The position numbers were made by a program, and so were the translations under genes. Below, in pieces: positions 25,240 to 34,140 of a DNA stretch of 64,000 nt. The notes under the pieces were generated by a model. It saw only the letters and a list, made by a program, of their open reading frames with translations. It was not told the DNA's origin and did not search any database. Positions within the stretch are counted from its first letter, which is position 1, and the number at the start of each line of letters is the position of its first letter. Origin of the DNA: Kibdelosporangium persicum (GTDB taxonomy: Bacteria > Actinomycetota > Actinomycetes > Mycobacteriales > Pseudonocardiaceae); assembly GCF_013280595.1 (NCBI RefSeq), contig NZ_JAAATY010000001.1:377987-441986 (forward strand), in the 5' to 3' direction.

Positions 25240-26340
25240 TCAGCGGCGGTAGATCGTCAGCTCGGACATGTTGGTGTAGCTCAGCGCGGCGAAGTCGAGT
25301 GACTGCGCCGGCAGCGCCGTGCCGCCCGGAGCGGTGTCCTGCTCCCAGTTGGCGTGGTGGAAGTCCTGCTCGCCGATGGTCTGGAAGAACTGCTGGAAGT
25401 TGATGTCGCCGTCGCCGAGCGGCACCATGTCGTGGCCGTTGGGCACGGCGGTGTTGCGGTTGCCGTCCTTGGCGTGGAACAGCGGGAACCGGGTGGTCCG
25501 CGGGGCGACCGTGAGGATCGGGTCGAACAGGTCCGTCTGCTGACGGCCCCAGCGGTCGGTGTACTCCTTGTGCTTGTACCGGGCCACGTACGCCCAGAAG
25601 ATGTCCATCTCGAAGAACACGTACCGCGGATCGGTCTTCTCGAAGAAGTACTCGAGCCGTCGCGTGCCGGACGAACGGGTCGGCTTGCCGTTCGCGTCGA
25701 GCGGGCCGGTGTCGAGCAGGAAGCTGTAGGCGGCGTCGTGGTTGTGGGTGTAGAGCCGCAGGCCGCGTGCCCTCGCGCGGCGCCCCAGGTCGTTCCACGT
25801 GTCGGCGGCGGCGTCCCAGTCGGCCTGGTACGCCGAGTTGGTCGGGTCGCTGCCGGTACCGATGTTCTTCATGCCCAGTTCCTGGGCGATGTCCATCTGC
25901 TGTTCGAAGGTGGCCGGGTTGATCTGGGTGTGCGTGCCGTTGGCGACCAGGCCGTTGTCGTCGAGAATCTTGCGGATCTCCTTCGGCGTGATCTGGCGGC
26001 CGAGGATCTGGGTGCTCTGGGTGTACCCGGCGAACTCGATCTCCTTGTAGCCGATCTCGGCGAGGCGGGCGAGGACCCGTTCGAATCCGTACGGCACTCC
26101 AGTGTTGTCCGGGGCCGCGTTGATGCGGTCACGGACGCTGTACAGGATGATCCCGCGGTTGCGGGCCGGGATCAGCGGCTCGGCTCGCAGTCTCCGTCCC
26201 CTGCCGTGATCGGTGTCGGCGAAGGCGGGCGTCGCCGTGGCGAGCACCGGTAAGCCGGCCGCGCCGAGTACGGCGGCGGCTCCGGCTGACGCGGTGAACA
26301 CGTCACGGCGGGTGAACCGTCTGTCCTGCTTTTCTTCCAT
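25240..26340 (-). CDS. Tat-exported sugar phosphate isomerase/epimerase (TIM barrel)
   Basis: A 366-residue protein with a Tat signal (RRFTRRDVFTASAGAAAVLGAAG, twin Arg at about residues 10-11) followed by an AP-endonuclease-type TIM barrel: IGYKEIEFAGY, ANGTHTQIN, GTGSDPTN, LYTHNHDAAYSF and FEMDIFWAYVARY, carrying His, Asp and Glu residues of the usual metal site. Export is unusual for a name implying sugar phosphates; it more likely acts on free sugars or sugar acids. The ATG before the Tat motif is used. It is co-directional with the ThuA protein, 14 bp away, pointing to one sugar-oxidation operon. Confidence 0.84.
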   Translation of the reverse strand: MEEKQDRRFTRRDVFTASAGAAAVLGAAGLPVLATATPAFADTDHGRGRRLRAEPLIPARNRGIILYSVRDRINAAPDNTGVPYGFERVLARLAEIGYKEIEFAGYTQSTQILGRQITPKEIRKILDDNGLVANGTHTQINPATFEQQMDIAQELGMKNIGTGSDPTNSAYQADWDAAADTWNDLGRRARARGLRLYTHNHDAAYSFLLDTGPLDANGKPTRSSGTRRLEYFFEKTDPRYVFFEMDIFWAYVARYKHKEYTDRWGRQQTDLFDPILTVAPRTTRFPLFHAKDGNRNTAVPNGHDMVPLGDGDINFQQFFQTIGEQDFHHANWEQDTAPGGTALPAQSLDFAALSYTNMSELTIYRR

Positions 26341-27028
26341 GGCGAATAGCGCCTTTCTCAAACCGGCGTGCGCGTACTTCGGGTGGCTGACGACACCCAT
26401 GGCGGCGGGCTCAGACAACGACCGGTCGTCTGACGCGGCGGTGTTGCCACCTCCGCTTGCAGTCAACGGATGTTAGCTACTTATGACGGACAAATGAAGA
26501 CTTTCGCATCGGACATACAGAAGTTGAGGTCGACCAGGCGTACTTCTGTGTTACGGAGCGAAACCAGAGGCGGCAAAGTGGTCACGCATTCGAACGAACC
26601 GGCCGTCACAGCCTGGTCGCCGGGCGGACTTCGGCTCAGCCGTTGAACGAAGTGTCCGACCCGTACGGCCCACCGGACGGCCGTCCACCGCGAGCCATCG
26701 GCCGGGCGGTCGCCCAGTCGCCCCGGTTGGTTCAGGCAGTGAACAATTGCCAGCCTCCCAGGCCCCCTCGTGAGTGTTTTTCCGGGTTAGAACACGGAAA
26801 AACACTCACGAGAGGGGTGGTGGGACGGAAGGTGCCCGGGCGGCGGGGTGCGAGCCGCGGGCCGGTCCGGCGAGGGGAGGTTGGCCCGGACCGTCAGAAC
26901 ACTACGAAAGTACGTTGTCCCTGGCGCCGCGCAGATCAAATAATTCTCCGGCAAGAGCTCACTCCACCCGCCGGGACGCCATCGAGGGCTGGCCGCTTCC
27001 GGCGTCCCTGCGCGCGCAAGGAGCTTTC
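26341..27028. other. 688-bp divergent intergenic region
   Basis: No credible gene on either strand; the frames that cross it are GC-driven. It holds palindromic repeat copy 2 and a 12-bp perfect palindrome GGACGGCCGTCC at 26675-26686. The promoters of the isomerase operon and the subtilase must both lie here, but I cannot assign them with confidence. Confidence 0.6.
26767..26812 (-). repeat. 46-nt palindromic repeat, copy 2
   Basis: Outer arms CTCGTGAGTG and CACTCACGAG as in the other copies, but the inner arms are TTTTTCCG / CGGAAAAA instead of TTTATC / GATAAA: both arms changed at matching positions so pairing is kept. The central TTCTAAC reads on the minus strand. It lies between divergent genes. 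Confidence 0.92.
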
Positions 27029-28843
27029 ATGCGTCACAGACCCCTGTCCGCGAGATTACTCGGGACGACCGCGGCCGCGGCCGCGGTTCTCGCCACCGTG
27101 TTACCGACGAATGCTGTCGCCGCCCAGCAGATCATCGCCGAGAACGCGCCGAACAAGATCCAGGACAGTTATGTCGTCGTTCTGAAGGACAACATCGCTG
27201 TGCGGGGCGCCGCCGACAACCTCGCCGCCCGGTACGGTGGCAAGGTCGGGTTCGTGTACCAGGCCGCGCTCAAGGGTTTCTCCGTCACCATGCCGGCCGC
27301 GCAGGCCCGCAAGCTCGCCGCCGACCCGTCGGTGTCCTATGTGGAGCAGGACAGGACCGTCGGCCTGCTGGCCGATCAGCTGAACCCGCCGTCCTGGGGG
27401 CTTGACCGGGTCGACCAGGCCGACCTTCCGCTGAACCAGAAGTACAGCTACGCCACCGAGGCCTCGAACGTCACCGCCTACGTCATCGACACCGGCATCA
27501 ACTACGACCACCAGGACTTCGGCGGGCGTGCCACGTTCGGCTTCGACGCGTTCACCGACGGCAGGCAGGGCAAGGACTGTCACGGGCATGGCTCCCACGT
27601 GGCCGGTACGGTCGGCGGCAACTCCTACGGCCTGGCCAAGAAGGTCAAGCTGAAGGCCGTCCGCGTGCTCAACTGCCAGGGCGGCGGTTCGATCTCCACC
27701 GAGGCCGCGGGTGTGGACTGGGTGACCGCGAACGCCGTTCTGCCCGCCGTGGCCAACATGAGCCTGTACACCGGTGTGCGCAACGAGCCGAGCCGGGTGC
27801 TCGACGACGCGGTGCGCGCGTCGATCGGCAAGGGCATCTCGTACGTTGTCGCGGCCGGTAACTTCAACGACGACTCGTGCCAGTACTCGCCGCAGCGGGT
27901 CACGGAGACGATCAACGTCGGCGCGACCGCGCGGACCGACGCTCGCGCCACGTTCTCCAGCTTCGGTACGTGCACCGACATTTTCGCGCCAGGACAGGAC
28001 ATCGTCTCGGCGGCGTCGGCGAACAACACCGGTTCCGCCACCATGAGCGGTACTTCGATGGCCTCGCCGCACGTTGCCGGTGCTGTCGCCCTGTATCTGG
28101 CTGACAACCCGACGAAGACACCGGCCGAGGTGCACAGCGCGATCCTGGCCGGGGCGACGCCGAACAAGGTGACCAACCCTGGTGCGGGCACGCCGAACCG
28201 GCTGCTGCGCGTCAATTCCACTGGCACGCCGTCGGTTTCGGTGACCAACCCGGGTCCGCAGAACACCGCCGTCGGTGCTTCGGTGAACCTGCAGCTGACG
28301 GCTTCCGGCGGGACAGCGCCGTACGCGTGGTCCGCGACCGGTCTGCCCGCCGGCCTGTCGATCGGCTCGGCCAACGGGCTGATCACCGGTGCGCCGACCA
28401 CCGCCGGTACCTACAACGTGACGGTCACCGCGACGGCTTCCGCGGGTGGTTCGGGTTCCGCCTCGTTCCAGTGGACGGTCGGCACGGTTCAGACGTGCAC
28501 CCCGCAGACCAACGGGAACGACGTGTCCATTCCGGACGCGGGCGCCGCGGTGACGAGCTCGGTGACGTTCGCGGGCTGCACCGGCAACGCGTCGGCCACC
28601 AGCACGGTCGAGGTCCACATCAAGCACACCTGGCGTGGTGACCTGGTGATCGACCTCGTCGCTCCGGACGGCACCGCGTACCGGCTGAAGAACTCCAGCG
28701 GCTCGGACAGCGCGGACAATGTGGACGCCACCTACCCCGTGGACCTGTCCGGTGAGGCCCGCAACGGCACCTGGCAGCTCAAGGTGCAGGACGTGGCCCG
28801 GTTCGACACCGGCACCATCGACACCTGGACGCTCACCCTGTAA
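27029..28843 (+). CDS. Secreted subtilisin-like serine protease (S8) with P-domain
   Basis: A 604-residue exported protease. Signal peptide 1-32; an inhibitor I9 propeptide at ~46-112 (SYVVVLKDN ... VSYVEQDR); the S8A proteinase-K-like domain with the triad D154 (YVIDTGIN), H187 (CHGHGSHVAG) and S343 (SGTSMASPHVAG) and the oxyanion N278. A putative Ig-like domain follows (~410-490), then a C-terminal proprotein-convertase P-domain (~495-604; VHIKHTWRGDLVIDL, NGTWQLKVQD). AAGGAGC lies 6 nt before the ATG. A strong hairpin follows the stop. Confidence 0.94.
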   Translation: MRHRPLSARLLGTTAAAAAVLATVLPTNAVAAQQIIAENAPNKIQDSYVVVLKDNIAVRGAADNLAARYGGKVGFVYQAALKGFSVTMPAAQARKLAADPSVSYVEQDRTVGLLADQLNPPSWGLDRVDQADLPLNQKYSYATEASNVTAYVIDTGINYDHQDFGGRATFGFDAFTDGRQGKDCHGHGSHVAGTVGGNSYGLAKKVKLKAVRVLNCQGGGSISTEAAGVDWVTANAVLPAVANMSLYTGVRNEPSRVLDDAVRASIGKGISYVVAAGNFNDDSCQYSPQRVTETINVGATARTDARATFSSFGTCTDIFAPGQDIVSAASANNTGSATMSGTSMASPHVAGAVALYLADNPTKTPAEVHSAILAGATPNKVTNPGAGTPNRLLRVNSTGTPSVSVTNPGPQNTAVGASVNLQLTASGGTAPYAWSATGLPAGLSIGSANGLITGAPTTAGTYNVTVTATASAGGSGSASFQWTVGTVQTCTPQTNGNDVSIPDAGAAVTSSVTFAGCTGNASATSTVEVHIKHTWRGDLVIDLVAPDGTAYRLKNSSGSDSADNVDATYPVDLSGEARNGTWQLKVQDVARFDTGTIDTWTLTL

Positions 28844-28850
28844 CTGCGGA

Positions 28851-28884
28851 CCGGGGGTACTCGGCGGCACCCGGGTACCCCCGG
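28851..28884. terminator. Bidirectional terminator hairpin
   Basis: Perfect 10-bp stem CCGGGGGTAC / GTACCCCCGG with a 14-nt loop, between the convergent subtilase (stop 7 bp left) and aldehyde dehydrogenase (stop 6 bp right). Confidence 0.8.
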
Positions 28885-28890
28885 CCGGCC

Positions 28891-30249
28891 TCAGAGCCGG
28901 ATGGACTTCTTGTTCATGAACTCCTCGATGCCCGCGGCACCGAGTTCCCGGCCCATCCCGGACCGCTTGATCCCGCCGAACGGCAGGTCCGCCTGCGACC
29001 CGCCGGACCTGTTCAGGTAGACCATGCCGGACTCGATCCGGTCGGCCACCCGCCGGTTGCGCTCCGGATCGGTGCCGAACACCGCCGCGCCGAGGCCGAA
29101 GGGCGAGTCGTTGGCGATCGCGATCGCCTCCTCCTCGTTCTCCGCCTTGAAGATCAGCGCGACCGGGCCGAAGATCTCCTCGTGGTAGGCGGCCATCTCG
29201 GGTGTCACGTCGGTCAGCACGGTCGCCTCCAGGTACGCGCCCGGGCCGATCCGTTTGCCGCCGGTACGCAGCGTCGCGCCCTGCTCGATCGCCTTCCCGA
29301 CCTGCGCGGCGACCTCGTCGGCCGCGGAGATCGACGCCAGCGGGCCGAACGGCACCTTGGGGTCGGCCGGGTCGCCCGGCTGGAAGTAGTCGCCCACCCG
29401 CTTGGTGAACTTGTCGACGAACTCGTCGTAGAGCTCCGACAGCACGATGATCCGCTTCGGCGCGTTGCAGGACTGCCCGCAGTTGCGCATCCGCGCGGTC
29501 GAGGTGGCCTTGACCGTCTCGTCCATGTCGTTGGTGTCCAGCACGATCAGCGGGTCCGAGCCGCCGAGTTCCAGCACACAACGCTTGAGGTTGCGGCCTG
29601 CCTCCGCCGCGACGGACACGCCCGCCGCCTCGCTCCCGGTCAGCGACACGCCCTGGATGCGCGGGTCGGCCAGGATGCCGGGAATCTGCTTGCTGGAGGC
29701 GAGAATGTTGACGTACGCGTCCTCGGGCACACCGGCCTCGTGCAGGATCTCCTCGATCGCCGCGGCCGACCGCGGGCAGATCGACGCGTGCTTGAGCAGG
29801 ATGGTGTTGCCGAGCACCAGGTTCGGCGCCACGAACCGGGCGACCTGGTAGCACGGGAAGTTCCACGGCATCACGCCGAGCAGCGCGCCGATCGGCTCCT
29901 TGCGGATGACCGCGTCGCCGCCCTTGACCTTCAGCGGCTCGTCGGCCAGCAGCGCCGGGCCGTTGTTCCCGTAGTAGGTGAAGATGTCGACGACGATGCC
30001 GATCTCGCCGCGGCCCTCGTTGATCCGCTTGCCCATTTCCAGGGTCATGATCGCGGCCAGGTCGTCGGCCCGCTCGGCGAACAGTTCCGCCGCACGCAAC
30101 ACGATCTTCGCGCGTTCCCCGACCGGCCGCCTGCGCCACGAGGTGTAGCCGCGGTGGACCTTCTCGATCGCCGCGGACACCTCCTCCTCGGTCGAGTTCG
30201 GGATCTCTTCGATCAGTTCGCCCGTGGCCGGGTTGGTGACTGAGTACAT
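28891..30249 (-). CDS. NAD(P)-dependent succinate-semialdehyde-type aldehyde dehydrogenase
   Basis: A 452-residue member of the aldehyde dehydrogenase superfamily. Catalytic C261 (RNCGQSCNAPKR) and general base E227 (VLELGGSDP) are in place, with the cofactor loop VSLTGSEAAG at ~201-210 and the PWNFPCYQ segment at 129-136. It is most like the shorter SSADH class. It probably oxidises succinate semialdehyde or a related aldehyde in the cytoplasm. A 13-bp inverted repeat of GntR-operator style lies 62 bp upstream. Confidence 0.9.
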   Translation of the reverse strand: MYSVTNPATGELIEEIPNSTEEEVSAAIEKVHRGYTSWRRRPVGERAKIVLRAAELFAERADDLAAIMTLEMGKRINEGRGEIGIVVDIFTYYGNNGPALLADEPLKVKGGDAVIRKEPIGALLGVMPWNFPCYQVARFVAPNLVLGNTILLKHASICPRSAAAIEEILHEAGVPEDAYVNILASSKQIPGILADPRIQGVSLTGSEAAGVSVAAEAGRNLKRCVLELGGSDPLIVLDTNDMDETVKATSTARMRNCGQSCNAPKRIIVLSELYDEFVDKFTKRVGDYFQPGDPADPKVPFGPLASISAADEVAAQVGKAIEQGATLRTGGKRIGPGAYLEATVLTDVTPEMAAYHEEIFGPVALIFKAENEEEAIAIANDSPFGLGAAVFGTDPERNRRVADRIESGMVYLNRSGGSQADLPFGGIKRSGMGRELGAAGIEEFMNKKSIRL

Positions 30250-30310
30250 GGGGGCGTGAGCCTCCGTTCTCTACGGCACGGTGCCTAGGTCGACGCCATT
30301 TTAGTCGACC

Positions 30311-30323
30311 GTATATTGCATAC
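30311..30323. promoter_or_regulatory. Possible GntR-type operator
   Basis: GTAT-ATTGC-ATAC, an AT-rich palindrome standing out in GC-rich DNA, upstream of the aldehyde dehydrogenase and of the divergent pseudouridine synthase. The size and composition resemble FadR/VanR-subfamily sites, but no GntR gene is in the window, so this is speculative. Confidence 0.35.
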
Positions 30324-30443
30324 ACTAGATCCGTGGAACGCGCGAGTGCTTTGTCTCACAACGGTTTCCAAAACGAACGGCCGTCTTGAATGGATTTCCG
30401 GGCGAACCGGGCGCACCTTCGTCCTGGCACTACAGTCGGTGCC

Positions 30444-31376
30444 GTGCGACGACGGCTTCGTTCTCCCATTCCGCCCCGGTTCGGGCTGGACGCGGCGCGA
30501 CTCCGCATGCCGGAAGAAGGCGAGTGGGCGTCCCTGTTGGAGCACCTCGTGGCACGGCTGCCCAGGGTGGCACCGGAACGAATCGAGCAGATGCTGCGCG
30601 AGGAGCGCATCTTCGGCTCCGACGGGCCGCTCGGCGTCGAAGCGCCCTTCGTGCCCGGGTCGTTCATCTGGTTTCACCGGGATCTGCCCGACGAGGTGCC
30701 CGTTCCGTTCGACGTCGCTGTGGTGCACCGCGACGAGCATCTGTTGGTAGTGGACAAACCGCACTTCCTCGCCGCGATTCCCCGGGGGCGGCACATCCAG
30801 GAGACGGCGTTGGTGCGGCTGCGCCGTCAGCTCGACCTGCCGGACCTGTCGCCCGCGCACCGGCTCGACCGGGTCACGGCCGGGCTGATGATGTTCGTGA
30901 TCACCCGCGACAAGCGCGGGAAGTACCAGGAGATGTTCCGGCATCGCAAGGTGCACAAGGAATACGAGGCGATCGCGCCGTACCGTGCTGATTTGACGTT
31001 GCCCACGACTGTGCGCAGCCGCATCGTCAAGGAGCGCGGAGTCCTGGTGGCCCAGGAGGTGCCGGGGGATCCGAACGCCGAGACCTACGTCGAACTCGCC
31101 GAACACCGGAACGGCTTGGGGCGCTACCGGTTGGTCCCGGCGACCGGGCGCACACATCAGCTGCGTGTGCACATGAACGGTCTCGGTGTGCCCATTCTCG
31201 GCGACGACTTCTACCCGGAGCTACGCGAGAAGCCGCTCGACGACTTCACCAAACCCCTGCAGTTGCTGGCGAAGGTCGTCGAGTTCGACGATCCGCTGAC
31301 CGGCGAGGGCCGCAGGTTCACCAGCACGCTGCGGCTCGGCGCGTGGGATTCGCTGACGGCCTGGGCCGGTGGTTGA
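30444..31376 (+). CDS. RluA-family pseudouridine synthase
   Basis: A 310-residue RNA pseudouridine synthase of the RluA type. Catalytic D142 is in HRLDRVTAGL, preceded by LLVVDKPHFLAA, and the KEYEAI and GRTHQLRVHM motifs follow. It isomerises uridine in rRNA or tRNA. I choose the GTG start before RRRLRSPIP rather than an ATG 54 bp upstream, because the extra residues are not family-like and a TACAGT -10-like box ends 4 nt before the GTG, which suggests a leaderless transcript. Confidence 0.87.
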   Translation: MRRRLRSPIPPRFGLDAARLRMPEEGEWASLLEHLVARLPRVAPERIEQMLREERIFGSDGPLGVEAPFVPGSFIWFHRDLPDEVPVPFDVAVVHRDEHLLVVDKPHFLAAIPRGRHIQETALVRLRRQLDLPDLSPAHRLDRVTAGLMMFVITRDKRGKYQEMFRHRKVHKEYEAIAPYRADLTLPTTVRSRIVKERGVLVAQEVPGDPNAETYVELAEHRNGLGRYRLVPATGRTHQLRVHMNGLGVPILGDDFYPELREKPLDDFTKPLQLLAKVVEFDDPLTGEGRRFTSTLRLGAWDSLTAWAGG

Positions 31377-31382
31377 TACGCC

Positions 31383-32078
31383 CTACCAGGCCGGGCTGGT
31401 GCTCATTCCGCCGTCCACAACGAGATCGTGCCCGGTGATCCACGTCCCCATCGGCGAGGCGAGGAACACACACGCATTGCCGACGTCCTCCGGCTTCCCC
31501 AGCCTGCCGAGGGGCGAGGCCCGTTGCCAGCTCGCCACGCCCTCGGGCCACTGTTCGGCGATACCGGGTCGTTCGACCAGCCCGGGCGAGACGGTGTTGC
31601 AACGGATGCCCAACGGTCCGTACTCCAGCGCGGCCGATCGGGCATGCATGATCAGCGCTGCCTTGGCGGCGCTGTAGTGACCGTGTCCCCGGGCCGGACG
31701 GGTGCCTTCGATCGACGCGATGTGCGTGACGCTGCCGCCTGTTTCCCGCATGACCTGGACCGCCGCCTGGGTGCAGTTGAAGGCGATCGTCAGGTTGGTG
31801 TCGATCACCTCGCGCCATTGCGCCGCCGTCATCCCGTCGAGTTGCCGCACGGGCTGGACTCCGGCGCTGTTGACCACGGCGTCGAGCCGCCCTTTCCGGG
31901 CGGCCGCCTCCTGGAAGAACGCGCGGCAGGCCTGTTCGTCGGTGAGGTCGCCCTCGCTGTGCCCGGCGTGCGTGATCACGTCCGCGCCCGCCTGCTCGAA
32001 CTGGCGCACGACGCCTTCGCCGATCCCGCCGTTCGCGCCCACGACCAGCACGATCATTCCCGACGCCAACCCGTTCAT
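31383..32078 (-). CDS. Short-chain dehydrogenase/reductase
   Basis: A 231-residue classical SDR. The cofactor loop is VGANGGIGEGVV (about 13-24), NSAG is at ~70, the catalytic Ser lies in THIASIEG and the Tyr/Lys pair in HYSAAKAALIMHARSAALEYG; VSPGLVERPG and ITGHDLVVDGGMS follow. Substrate unknown. It is divergent from the sirtuin gene with repeat copy 3 between. Confidence 0.9.
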   Translation of the reverse strand: MNGLASGMIVLVVGANGGIGEGVVRQFEQAGADVITHAGHSEGDLTDEQACRAFFQEAAARKGRLDAVVNSAGVQPVRQLDGMTAAQWREVIDTNLTIAFNCTQAAVQVMRETGGSVTHIASIEGTRPARGHGHYSAAKAALIMHARSAALEYGPLGIRCNTVSPGLVERPGIAEQWPEGVASWQRASPLGRLGKPEDVGNACVFLASPMGTWITGHDLVVDGGMSTSPAW

Positions 32079-32101
32079 GACCCGACACTATCGGTGGCAC
32101 C

Positions 32102-32147
32102 CTCGTGAGTGTTTATCAGTGTTCTAACCCGGATAAACACTCACGAG
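32102..32147 (+). repeat. 46-nt palindromic repeat, copy 3
   Basis: Arms CTCGTGAGTGTTTATC and GATAAACACTCACGAG flank a centre containing TTCTAAC on the plus strand. The copy fills most of the 82-bp gap between divergent SDR and sirtuin genes and ends 13 bp before the sirtuin start codon. Confidence 0.93.
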
Positions 32148-32160
32148 TAGGCTTGGTGCC

Positions 32161-33048
32161 GTGCGGACACGGCCGACATTGAGCTACACCCCGGTCGGGG
32201 AGCCGTTGCCGTGGACGACCGACATCACCGAGCTGGTCGATGTGGTCGCCGGCGGCGGAGTGGTGGTGCTGAGCGGTGCGGGATTGTCCACGGAGTCAGG
32301 GATTCCCGACTACCGTGGCGCGACCGGCAGTCTGCGACGGCACACACCCATGACGTACGACGAGTTCGTCGGCAGCGTCGAAGGACGGCAGCGGTACTGG
32401 GCACGCAGCCACGTCGGGTGGCGCACGATCGCCAGGGCACAGCCCAACGACGGGCACCGTGCGGTGACCAGTTTGTCCGCCGCGGGCCTGGTTTCCGGAG
32501 TGATCACGCAGAACGTCGACGGGTTACATCAGGCGGCGGGCACGCCTGACGTGGTCGAGTTGCACGGCAGCCTCGACCGGGTCGTGTGCCTGGACTGCCG
32601 GCGGACCAGTCCGCGCGAGGAACTGGACCGGCGCCTGCGGCTGGCCAATCCCACGTTCACCGGCACGGCGATCCGCGTCAACCCGGACGGCGACGTGGAG
32701 CTCGCCGACGAGGTGGTTAGGGAGTTCCGGCTGGTCTCGTGCGACGGCTGCGAATCCGGTGTGCTCAAACCGGACGTGGTGTTCTTCGGCGAGAACGTGC
32801 CGAAGCCGCGGGTCGAGCAGTGCTACCGGCTGGTCGACGAGGCGAAGGCACTTGTTGTCCTGGGTTCGTCACTGACGGTCATGTCCGGGCTGCGGTTCGT
32901 CCGGCACGCCGCCAGGGCAGGTAAGCCCGTCGCCATCGTCAACAGGGGGCAGACCAGGGGTGACGGTCACGCGACGATCCGTGTGGATCTACCGCTGGGT
33001 GCGGCGCTGACCGATGTGACGCGCTTGATTGATCTTCGCTGCGGGTAG
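32161..33048 (+). CDS. Sir2-type NAD-dependent protein deacylase
   Basis: A 295-residue sirtuin. NAD-binding GAGLSTESGIPDYRG is at 39-53, TQNVDGLHQ at 116-124, and catalytic H135 lies in ELHGS. A zinc-ribbon is formed by C143/C146 (VCLDC) and a second Cys pair in VSCDGCESGVLKPDVVFFGENVP. This is the class II-like housekeeping layout for lysine deacylation, distinct from the defence-type SIR2 protein at 55-56 kb. GTG start. Ten bp downstream begins the second YbdK-like gene, probably co-transcribed. Confidence 0.92.
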   Translation: MRTRPTLSYTPVGEPLPWTTDITELVDVVAGGGVVVLSGAGLSTESGIPDYRGATGSLRRHTPMTYDEFVGSVEGRQRYWARSHVGWRTIARAQPNDGHRAVTSLSAAGLVSGVITQNVDGLHQAAGTPDVVELHGSLDRVVCLDCRRTSPREELDRRLRLANPTFTGTAIRVNPDGDVELADEVVREFRLVSCDGCESGVLKPDVVFFGENVPKPRVEQCYRLVDEAKALVVLGSSLTVMSGLRFVRHAARAGKPVAIVNRGQTRGDGHATIRVDLPLGAALTDVTRLIDLRCG

Positions 33049-33057
33049 CCCGCAGGC

Positions 33058-34140
33058 ATGAGTCTCACGGTTGGCGTCGAAGAAGAGTTCTTCGTGGTGG
33101 ACGATCGCGGTCAGTTGGCGCGGGACGCGGCCAAGATCGTCGACGGCGCCGAAGAACACGAGGGTGAGCTGCAGACCGAGCTCACCCGCGCCCAGGCCGA
33201 ATCGGCCACCGGCGTGTGCCGGACGAACGAGGAACTGCTCAGCCAGCTCACCGAGTTGCGCACCGAACTGGCCACGGCCGCCCGGTCCCGTGGCCGTCGG
33301 CTGATCCCCAGTGGTTCGCCGCTGCTGGTGGCGGACGATCCGCCCGGGATCACGGCCAACCCGCGCTACGAGCGGATGGCCGCACACTTCCGTGCCACGG
33401 TCCGTCAGGTGATTACGTGCGGCTGTCACGTGCACATCGCGATCCCGGACAGGGCGACCGGCGTCCAGGTGATCAACCACGTCCGGCCGTGGCTGCCGGT
33501 TCTGCTGGCGCTGACGGCCAACTCGCCGGTGGTGGGCGGCCAGGACACCGGCTACTGCAGCTGGCGTTACCGGCAGTGGACCCAGTGGCCGTCGGCCGGG
33601 CCGCCGCCGCTGTTCGAGTCGCTCGACCACTACGAGGGCATCGTCGACGGCTGGCTGCGGGCCGGTGCGGTCCTGGACCGCGGGATGATCTACTGGGACA
33701 TCCGGCTGTCGGAACACCAGCCGACGCTGGAGTTCCGCGTCAGCGACGTGGCGGCCACACCGGAGGAAGCGGTGTTGCTCGCGGTGCTGGCCCGAGGCCT
33801 GGCGCAGTCGGCGTTCGACGACATCGACAGCGGCAAACGCCCGCCGCGGCTGTCCAACGAGATCCTCCGGGCACAGCTGTGGCGTGCCACCCGGGACGGC
33901 TTCACCGGCCAGTGCCCGCACCCGGACAGCGGCGACACGGTGCCCACGCAGACGCTCGTGCGTGAACTCATCTCGCAGCTGAAGCCGATCCTGCGTGACA
34001 ACAACGATCTGGACTTCGTCGAGGAACAGTTCGCCCGGCTGCGCGCGATCGGCGGCGGCGCGGACCGGCAACGCGCGGTCTTACAACGCGACAACAGCGC
34101 TGCGGCCGTGCTCGACGCGATCGCGGTGCCGCCTCGGTGA
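33058..34140 (+). CDS. YbdK-type carboxylate-amine ligase (GCS2 family), second copy
   Basis: A 360-residue GCS2-family ligase: SLTVGVEEEFFVVDD at the N-terminus, TCGCHVHIAIPD, and the LTANSPVVGGQDTGYCSWR segment. It resembles the 2399 gene in all signature positions but has a longer C-terminal helix-rich tail, so it is a divergent paralogue rather than a recent duplicate. It follows the sirtuin by 10 bp and abuts the convergent transporter gene with no gap. Substrate unknown; glutamate-cysteine ligation is the family default. Confidence 0.84.
   Translation: MSLTVGVEEEFFVVDDRGQLARDAAKIVDGAEEHEGELQTELTRAQAESATGVCRTNEELLSQLTELRTELATAARSRGRRLIPSGSPLLVADDPPGITANPRYERMAAHFRATVRQVITCGCHVHIAIPDRATGVQVINHVRPWLPVLLALTANSPVVGGQDTGYCSWRYRQWTQWPSAGPPPLFESLDHYEGIVDGWLRAGAVLDRGMIYWDIRLSEHQPTLEFRVSDVAATPEEAVLLAVLARGLAQSAFDDIDSGKRPPRLSNEILRAQLWRATRDGFTGQCPHPDSGDTVPTQTLVRELISQLKPILRDNNDLDFVEEQFARLRAIGGGADRQRAVLQRDNSAAAVLDAIAVPPR

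Noticed and set aside
27101-30325. 1074-codon open frame on the minus strand
   Set aside because: Covers the antisense of the subtilase and an alternative frame of the aldehyde dehydrogenase; Arg/Gly-rich GC shadow.
32161-33048. Second SIR2 defence gene
   Set aside because: It has the zinc Cys pairs and GIPDYRG motif of housekeeping sirtuins and no defence partner.
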